Below are positions 31,816-36,074 of a DNA stretch of 36,074 nucleotides, piece after piece. The translations under genes and the position numbers were made by a program. Under the pieces are notes generated by a model. That model saw only the letters and a list, made by a program, of their open reading frames with translations, was not told the DNA's origin and did not search any database. Source of the stretch: an uncultured Eubacteriales bacterium (GTDB lineage Bacteria > Bacillota > Clostridia > Peptostreptococcales > Anaerovoracaceae); the NCBI GenBank assembly GCA_910583765.1, contig CAJTYS010000040.1, positions 1-36,074 of the forward strand. Direction: 5' to 3'. Each line of letters opens with the position of its first letter. The first letter of the stretch is position 1.

Positions 31816-32277
31816 GACCAGGCCCGTGAAGCGGCTAAAATTCCTTTTAGGAGCCGCCCCCCCCCCCGACAATATTTTCGACTGGATCGGCTCAACTCCG
31901 ATGATCTTCGTGATTTTCATGTCTTTGATTCTCTCCGTGTGGCCGCCATCGAAGCTATGCAACAATATATAGCAGTTCTCGCCGACTCTTGTTAGGCGAT
32001 CTCCTGATATTTGGAGTCGCATTTCTCCGGTCGCCGTTGCCCCGCCGGACCATGTGGCCAGTATCCCCCCGCCTAGGAATCCTCCGACCGATTTGTGGAG
32101 CGTGAACCCCGTCACGCCTTCCGCTTCCGCGTAGATCGTGGAATAGCCGCTCACTCCCGGCACGGTTAGACTGCCCGATGCCCAGCCCTCCGCGCTTTCC
32201 CACAGCACCTTGTTCCGTGCCGCGAATAAATTCATGATGTTTCGTAACATCTCGTTCAGTTCGCTTTTTTTGCTCAT
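31798..32277 (-). CDS. Tail fibre/receptor-binding module B with a poly-G tract near its end
   Basis: 159 residues. N-terminal helix KSELNEMLRNIMNLF, then a beta-rich, glycine-rich domain (VPGVSGYSTIYAEAEGVTGFTLHKSVGGFLGGG and onward). A run of eleven G (31857-31867) encodes SGGG at residues 136-139, and the remaining 20 residues after it are low-complexity and end in GLVRGCFA. Losing one G opens a reading frame of over 150 further residues through module C out of its frame; gaining one stops at once. The tail after the tract may be a scar of a lost module. Confidence 0.75.
   Translation of the reverse strand: MSKKSELNEMLRNIMNLFAARNKVLWESAEGWASGSLTVPGVSGYSTIYAEAEGVTGFTLHKSVGGFLGGGILATWSGGATATGEMRLQISGDRLTRVGENCYILLHSFDGGHTERIKDMKITKIIGVEPIQSKILSGGGAAPKRNFSRFTGLVRGCFA
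31857..31867 (-). repeat. Poly-G tract, 11 residues long, in module B
   Basis: Eleven consecutive G on the coding strand, preceded by TTGTC as in the tract at 32708. Long homopolymers like this are slippage hot spots for DNA and RNA polymerase. Confidence 0.9.
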
Positions 32278-32284
32278 TCTCTTT

Positions 32285-32312
32285 CCTTTCCCGCCCTCCC
32301 TGGCGGGAAAGG
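32285..32312 (-). promoter_or_regulatory. Perfect 11-bp hairpin before module B
   Basis: CCTTTCCCGCC/GGCGGGAAAGG around a 6-base loop, ending in the GGAAAGG that serves as ribosome site for module B. It can hide that site, or stabilise mRNA ends; there is no T run, so it is not a terminator. Confidence 0.55.
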
Positions 32313-32316
32313 CGTT

Positions 32317-32707
32317 TCATGCTTTTTTGTAGCCGGCCACGCACAGGCTGGTCGGATAGCCTGGCAGTTCGCCTTTGTTTTCCGCAGGCTGTCCGGTCGT
32401 CAGCTTCAACTCGCCACCCGATCCTTGCAGCCGCGCGTTGATCGCGTGCAATCCGCCGGACGAGTCGATGGCCATGGCCGTTCTGGGCCTGTCGTTGTCC
32501 AGCGCGACTGGCAGCGTCACCGTCCCAGTCCTGTAATGGTAGCCCGTGGACGATGAATGCACCGTGGCGGAATAATCAACCCCAAGCGTTCCGGTGATCT
32601 CCGTCCATCCGTTGGCGTGCTCTTTCACGTGCCAGTCTCCGCTGTCGTACTCTTTCATGACGGGGTTGGTCAGCAGCAGCCTGATGATTCCATTAAGTAA
32701 TGTCAGA
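32317..32707 (-). CDS. Tail fibre/receptor-binding module A (in another frame behind a poly-G tract)
   Basis: About 130 residues from LTLLNGIIRLLLTNPVMKEY to the stop at 32317, with the N-terminal helix LLNGIIRLLL shared by modules B-D and a beta-rich domain (GWTEITGTLGVDYSATVHSS..GTVTLPVAL). It has no acceptable start or ribosome site of its own: the open frame reaches back to a TTG inside the preceding gene. A one-base loss in the G tract, or a +1 shift, joins it to the 81-residue protein upstream to make 206 residues. In the present sequence it appears switched off or made only by slippage. Confidence 0.65.
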
Positions 32708-32938
32708 CCCCCCCCCAGACAAAAATCCGGTTTCTTGGGCCAGCTGGATGGTTTCTTCGTCAAGCAGGTTGTCGAAGTCCTCTCGCAGACCGTCCCCTTG
32801 TTTTTTCAGATGCTCGCAATTTTCAACGATACGCCCGCACATTCCGTTGAGCAAGTCAGCATGTGCCAAATCCGTGATTTCGACCTTCCTGATCTGGTTG
32901 TCGTATCCCGGGTTTTCCGGTATTTCAAAATTCGCCAT
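32693..32938 (-). CDS. Short tail-associated protein ending at a poly-G tract
   Basis: 81 residues from the ATG at 32938 with GGAAGCG upstream. MANFEIPENPGYDNQIRKVE starts a helical protein (DLAHADLLNGMCGRIVENCEHLKKQGDGL) that likely trimerises as the baseplate-proximal part of a tail fibre. It ends LAQETGFLSGGGSDIT, where SGGG is encoded by nine G (32708-32716) and four codons later comes the stop. The natural continuation is module A in the +1 frame. Confidence 0.75.
   Translation of the reverse strand: MANFEIPENPGYDNQIRKVEITDLAHADLLNGMCGRIVENCEHLKKQGDGLREDFDNLLDEETIQLAQETGFLSGGGSDIT
32708..32716 (-). repeat. Poly-G tract, 9 residues long, between the fibre stem and module A
   Basis: Nine consecutive G on the coding strand. 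With 8 (or 11) the stem protein and module A are one frame; with 9 the protein ends after SDIT; with 10 it ends after SGGGV. Confidence 0.9.
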
Positions 32939-32955
32939 TTTCTCGCTTCCTTTCT

Positions 32956-33351
32956 TTAAAATGATTCGTCCAAGTTGAACGTGAATTCCATGCCCTGGTC
33001 CTTGCCTTTGCCCATGAAGGTCAAATAGGCGACCAGGTTGCCGTCTCCGTCCACGAGCCCCGCTTCGCTGATGACCTTTCCCGCCAATTCGCTTTCGCTC
33101 AAAGTGACCGAGTAACGGGTCCATATCTTCACCGCTCCATCGACGGTTTTTTCGCCGTACTGATGGGATTCGAGCTCTTTCCTGACGAGTTCCTGTGCCA
33201 GCGCCGTTTCAAGCCCCGTCACGGCGATCGGCGAGCTGCCAGAACAACCGCCTTCACCTAAAGCTATGTGCGTGATGGGACTTAGCTGTGTGTCCCCGGC
33301 GTGGGCTTTACACAGCAGTTCCCTGCCCTTTTTCGTCATTTTCGCGTCCAT
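32956..33351 (-). CDS. Phage tail fibre N-terminal/collar-type protein
   Basis: 131 residues. MTKKGRELLCKAHAGDTQLSPITHIALGEGG is the classic opening of tail-collar fibre proteins (compare MTKKG..l.akA..g..l.ftkialG.G). A single domain with strands RYSVTLSESELAGKVISEAGLVD and LTFMGKGKDQGMEFTFNLDESF. It normally attaches the fibre to the baseplate; here it is a stand-alone protein, so the fibre is split over several genes. AGGAGGG is 12 bases upstream of the ATG. Confidence 0.85.
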   Translation of the reverse strand: MDAKMTKKGRELLCKAHAGDTQLSPITHIALGEGGCSGSSPIAVTGLETALAQELVRKELESHQYGEKTVDGAVKIWTRYSVTLSESELAGKVISEAGLVDGDGNLVAYLTFMGKGKDQGMEFTFNLDESF

Positions 33352-33371
33352 GTTTTTTCATTCCCTCCTTT

Positions 33372-34328
33372 TCATAACTTGACCGTGTGTTCCTCCGCAT
33401 TGAAACGCCTGCTTCCGTCAAAGCGTGTCGTGCCGTCAAAACGCCATAGGTCTTTTCTCACTTCGATCTCCGCCCCGTATCCGGTTTCGCAAACGGTTCC
33501 CGCGGACATCGTGACGGCCGACCGCTTGATCGCACGACCTTCCGCCACCCGCGCGGTCAAGTCCACGCCGCCGCTTTTGACCGACACGCTGACCGGTATC
33601 TCCGCTTTATGCCCTTGTGAGGCTTCCACCGTTGCTTTCTGTGGCACGGACGCTCTAAAAAGGCAGCCGATCTCATAAAGGCCGTTCGCGTCCCAACCGT
33701 ATGGGGTCTCATCGAGCCTGACGCTGCCGTCCCAGCTCCATGTCCCGTCAAAGCGGATCTTTTTGTGCCCCGCATATGTTTTGTTTCGGGCGACCACGCC
33801 CATGGTAAGAATGAGCCCAGCATGATAGACCGACTCGATTGGCACGAAAACGTCATGCCGCAAAACGTAAAGATACACCAAATTCGCCGGCAGCATGTTT
33901 TTTGACAGTTCTGCCACGGCCTCGGCCACCGCCCATCCTCCCTTTTCAACTGACACGATCACTCGAAGCGTGTAATCGTCTGAATCCAAGACGATTTCAA
34001 AATTTCCTTCGCCGCAGATCGCCGACAACATTTCTCTGTGCCGACGAATCGTGTACGGCGAAAAATTCGATTCCTTTATTTTCACCGCGAGCCGCCTGTC
34101 TTCTAAAGTCGCGTTCTCCGCCGCCATCATGCCGTACATCCGCTCTTTTCGAGAGATTCCTTCTTCCGTCGCCGTTTCGGTGAAAGCGTCGGACAGCAGG
34201 TCACTGATCCGCAAGTGGACCTTGTCCAATTCGATCTGCTCCGTGGACATGATGGCCCGGTATTCCCGATATTTCCGCAAAAACTCCGGCAGTAAATCGA
34301 TGAGCCGTTTATGTTCCTGAAATTCCAT
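33372..34328 (-). CDS. Phage tail protein, DUF2313 (XkdU/gpI-like)
   Basis: 318 residues. The first 170 match the DUF2313 baseplate family in order and position: HKRLIDLLPEFLRKYREYRAI, SDAFTETATEEGISRKERMYG and the VEKGGWAVAEAVAEL helix with NMLPANLVYLYVL. The C-terminal 130 residues are an extension ending in two similar blocks, FDGTWSWDGSVRL and FDGTTRFDGSRRFNAE, which occur at the ends of many such proteins and probably mount the fibres. It overlaps the baseplate J gene by 20 bases. Confidence 0.88.
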   Translation of the reverse strand: MEFQEHKRLIDLLPEFLRKYREYRAIMSTEQIELDKVHLRISDLLSDAFTETATEEGISRKERMYGMMAAENATLEDRRLAVKIKESNFSPYTIRRHREMLSAICGEGNFEIVLDSDDYTLRVIVSVEKGGWAVAEAVAELSKNMLPANLVYLYVLRHDVFVPIESVYHAGLILTMGVVARNKTYAGHKKIRFDGTWSWDGSVRLDETPYGWDANGLYEIGCLFRASVPQKATVEASQGHKAEIPVSVSVKSGGVDLTARVAEGRAIKRSAVTMSAGTVCETGYGAEIEVRKDLWRFDGTTRFDGSRRFNAEEHTVKL

Positions 34329-35427
34329 TGATCAATTCCCCCATGACCGGCACCTGATGGGGCGCCAGTTCAATGTTTTTCTCGCTGCCGTTGATGGCCG
34401 TCACTCGGGCGTCTAAAACCAACTCTTCCAAGTTCAGCAACTTGTTTTCCACCCGACTGATCCGAATGACGGTTCCGGTCTTATGGTCATGCTTTCCCCA
34501 ATCTTCCCGTAAAGAAACCAGATATTCTTCAATGGCGGCTTTCATGGAAGACAGCGCCTCCGACTCCGTCACGCCGTCCATGAAAACCATCTCCGCCGCC
34601 ACGCTGATCGGCACGGCTTCCGCCGCTTCCACCGTCACCACGTGCCCGATGGGAGCGATCCCTAACCCTTCTCCCTGATTTTGTTCCGGGTCCACCAAAG
34701 TCTGCAATTCATTGATCGAATCGTCCTCGGGAGGGGAATAAGCGTTGTTCAAGACCACCAGCTTCACCGTGCCCCCTCCGTTCCAAACCGGATAAACTTT
34801 CACGCCGCCCACTCGCTCCTGTTTCAGGAGCTTGCTTTTGTAGTCGGAGACGTTCCCGCCGAACGCTTGGTTTTCGACGCTGTCAAAATACCGCTGTCTG
34901 AAGGCTTCCACGTCCTCCTCTTCCGAAGCGGCTTCCGTCAGACCGATGATCCTCGCCGACTCCAAGTCCAATTCATCGTCAAAGGCTTCATCGGTGATCA
35001 GCTGTCCGGAAGAAAGGTTTCCTTGTTCTCCTTCTGATTCGCATTCCAAATCGTAAAGGCCCGGCCCGATTCGCTCCATCACCACGTAAGGCATCCCAGA
35101 ATCCAGCTCCGTGAAGCGCCCACCCATGACATCGATGTCCGTTGGCGTGAATTCCGCCCTGACGATGGCACGAGTCGCTTCTTTGTGGACCACGCCCCGT
35201 TCCGCCGCTCTTCGTGCCAGATACTCCAAGCTGGCCGTGTCCGCGAACACTTCCGACAACACCAGATTCAATTCTTCGTACAGCAATTGAATTTCCCAGG
35301 CGGCCGGGGCCAGAGCGTTGTACAGCACGCTGCCTTCTCTGGTGTCCAGTTCTTCCGGCACGTTGGCCACTAGCCGCTCCATGATCGCCTCGAATTCTTG
35401 TTCATATAAAATGACGTCTTCATCCAT
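34309..35427 (-). CDS. Baseplate J-like protein (XkdT-like)
   Basis: 372 residues, the normal length. The N-terminus VPEELDTREGSVLYNALAPAAWEI, the central NLSSGQLI, the FRQRYFDSVENQAFGGNVSDYK box and KVYPVWNGGGTVKLVVLN are characteristic of Baseplate_J proteins, which form the wedge ring of contractile tails. GGAGGTG stands 9 bases before the ATG. It overlaps the XkdS-like gene by 8 bases. Confidence 0.93.
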   Translation of the reverse strand: MDEDVILYEQEFEAIMERLVANVPEELDTREGSVLYNALAPAAWEIQLLYEELNLVLSEVFADTASLEYLARRAAERGVVHKEATRAIVRAEFTPTDIDVMGGRFTELDSGMPYVVMERIGPGLYDLECESEGEQGNLSSGQLITDEAFDDELDLESARIIGLTEAASEEEDVEAFRQRYFDSVENQAFGGNVSDYKSKLLKQERVGGVKVYPVWNGGGTVKLVVLNNAYSPPEDDSINELQTLVDPEQNQGEGLGIAPIGHVVTVEAAEAVPISVAAEMVFMDGVTESEALSSMKAAIEEYLVSLREDWGKHDHKTGTVIRISRVENKLLNLEELVLDARVTAINGSEKNIELAPHQVPVMGELINGISGT

Positions 35428-35842
35428 CCAAACGCACCTCCTGTTCCATTTCGATCCGCCCCTCTGCCACGATCACGGTGAACGCCGCTAAAACGGCGTT
35501 TTTTCCGGATTGAGAAAAAGAAAAGTTTTCCACGGACTCCACCCTGTCGTCCTGTGAGAGCGCTTCTTTGATCGCGTCTTCCAGGTTCACGCAGGCCAGA
35601 GGGACGGGCTGGCCGATCAAATCCGTCAATTCGGCTCCGTGATCTTCGCCATAGATTTCATGTTCCGACCGTTCCGTCCGCAAAATGAGACGCAGCGTCT
35701 GCTTGATCGCTTCCAGGCCGTCTATTTTCTCCATGACCGCGCCCTTTTCTTCATCCAACCGATAGGTTCGGCTCGTCAAGGGCTCCTCCTCGATCTCGCT
35801 TTCTTCCAGCAGCATGTTTTCTTCGCCTTCTGGTAACATCAT
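35420..35842 (-). CDS. Phage baseplate wedge protein, DUF2634 (XkdS-like)
   Basis: 140 residues from the ATG at 35842; the longer frame upstream overlaps a better reading frame and is rejected. TSRTYRLDEEKGAVMEKIDGLEAIKQTLRLILRTERSEHEIY, with YG.DHGAEL after it, is the diagnostic core of DUF2634/gp25-like wedge proteins that link the tube end to the baseplate. The stop of the preceding gene overlaps its ATG. Confidence 0.9.
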   Translation of the reverse strand: MMLPEGEENMLLEESEIEEEPLTSRTYRLDEEKGAVMEKIDGLEAIKQTLRLILRTERSEHEIYGEDHGAELTDLIGQPVPLACVNLEDAIKEALSQDDRVESVENFSFSQSGKNAVLAAFTVIVAEGRIEMEQEVRLDG

Positions 35843-36074
35843 TTCACCACCCTGTCCATGAACAAAAATTTCTGGCCGCCCTGCATCCGCAGAAGCACCG
35901 TTTTGTCGCCCTTCTCCAATTTGTCGATGGAGGCTTCCGTTTTGATGAGGAAAGCGTCGTCCACGACCCTGCGGTCTTCCAGCTTTATTTTCAGCGGATT
36001 CACGCTTTTCACCGTGCCGAAGATGTAGGACGGATTTTGCGGACATTCAAAATAAAAAAGAATGTGGAGGTAAC
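35839..36074 (-). CDS. DUF2577 (XkdR-like) tail protein, C-terminal part, runs off the window
   Basis: 78 codons of the 3' end are visible: PQNPSYIFGTVKSVNPLKIK, LEDRRVVDDAFLIKTEASID, KLEKGDKTVLLRMQGGQKFL and FMDRVVK with TGA at 35839. The pattern V.S..PL.I.le....l....L with GDKV.L....G..FLVLDRV fits DUF2577, normally the gene before DUF2634 in PBSX-like tails. Frame is open to the window edge. Confidence 0.82.
   Translation of the reverse strand, partial: YLHILFYFECPQNPSYIFGTVKSVNPLKIKLEDRRVVDDAFLIKTEASIDKLEKGDKTVLLRMQGGQKFLFMDRVVK

Larger units (their letters stand above)
29057..36074 (-). mobile_element. Prophage or tailocin: tail, receptor-binding and lysis module
   Basis: All genes are on the minus strand in the order of contractile-tail Firmicute phages: DUF2577/XkdR-like, XkdS-like, baseplate J/XkdT-like, DUF2313/XkdU-like, tail fibres, endolysin, holin. 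It ends next to tRNA-Ala. Capsid, packaging and integrase genes, if any, lie beyond the window, so complete phage, remnant or phage-tail bacteriocin cannot be told apart. The 215-base stretch 29057-29272 between the tRNA terminator and the holin gene holds no ORF; a GC-rich inverted repeat (about 29237-29268) may end the late transcript, and short TGTCGTA repeats occur near 29113-29129. Confidence 0.88.

Noticed and set aside
31365..31895. A 176-residue arginine-rich open frame through modules B and C
   Set aside because: It is the out-of-frame reading of module C and is reached only if the second G tract loses a base; composition is unlike a real fibre domain.
30979..32938. Diversity-generating retroelement controlling the fibre genes
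   Set aside because: No reverse transcriptase, no template repeat with A-to-N substitution pattern; variation here involves G tracts and module junctions.

Overview
The window looks like a chromosomal segment of a spore-forming, anaerobic, low-to-medium GC member of the Firmicutes, class Clostridia. The support is a Spo0H-type sigma factor in the order cysE-cysS-mrnC-rlmB-sigH, Mini-RNase III, a clostridial-type thymidylate synthase, a BMP/Nup purine-type ABC importer and an FMN-riboswitch-controlled MFS transporter. Family or genus cannot be fixed from this sequence; an Anaerovoracaceae-like (Family XIII) origin is only a guess. Almost every gene lies on the minus strand.

Layout in plus coordinates, with transcription running right to left. 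1-5910: housekeeping block cysE > cysS > mrnC > small membrane protein > thyA > folA > rlmB > sigH, then a separately promoted tRNA-Thr(GGU) and the start of tuf. 6036-9190: DUF551-like protein, G5/M23 cell-wall peptidase, PHP phosphoesterase, DJ-1/PfpI protein. 9155-12400: nadA-nadB-nadC operon (de novo NAD from aspartate) ending in a near-ideal terminator. 12400-14240: chemoreceptor with an apparently extracellular CZB-type zinc domain. 14250-15665: AT-richer scar of a mobile element (XRE regulator plus a decayed cysteine-rich KTR gene). 15670-18140: TetR regulator; ECF-transporter S component with a class V aminotransferase. 18577-18861: a complete type I toxin-antitoxin locus. 18933-20457: MFS transporter behind an FMN riboswitch, very probably a riboflavin importer of the RibZ type. 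20580-26058: Nup/BMP-type ABC importer with xanthine phosphoribosyltransferase. 26018-28776: signal peptidase I with a long cytoplasmic extension, translationally coupled to a 585-residue coiled-coil protein. 28879-29056: tRNA-Ala(GGC) with promoter and terminator. 29057-36074: the tail/lysis end of a contractile-tail prophage or tailocin (XkdR-, XkdS-, XkdT- and XkdU-like proteins, tail fibres, endolysin, holin).

The least expected observations are these. (1) A 26-residue hydrophobic toxin ORF has its own promoter, a sequestered Shine-Dalgarno and a convergent antisense RNA with a consensus promoter and terminator. (2) The tail-fibre locus carries two long poly-G tracts. At the first, loss of one G (or a +1 shift) fuses a short baseplate-side protein to a receptor-binding-like module that otherwise has no good start; this looks like contingency or slippage control of host range. 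(3) The tail fibre array contains four modules sharing a short N-terminal helix and near-repeated junctions. (4) A repeated hairpin element occurs upstream of tuf and of the ECF gene, with stem changes that preserve pairing. (5) Palindromes sit at the transcription starts of cysE and possibly nadA. All functional statements come from reading the sequence and remembered family knowledge; no search or folding program was run.
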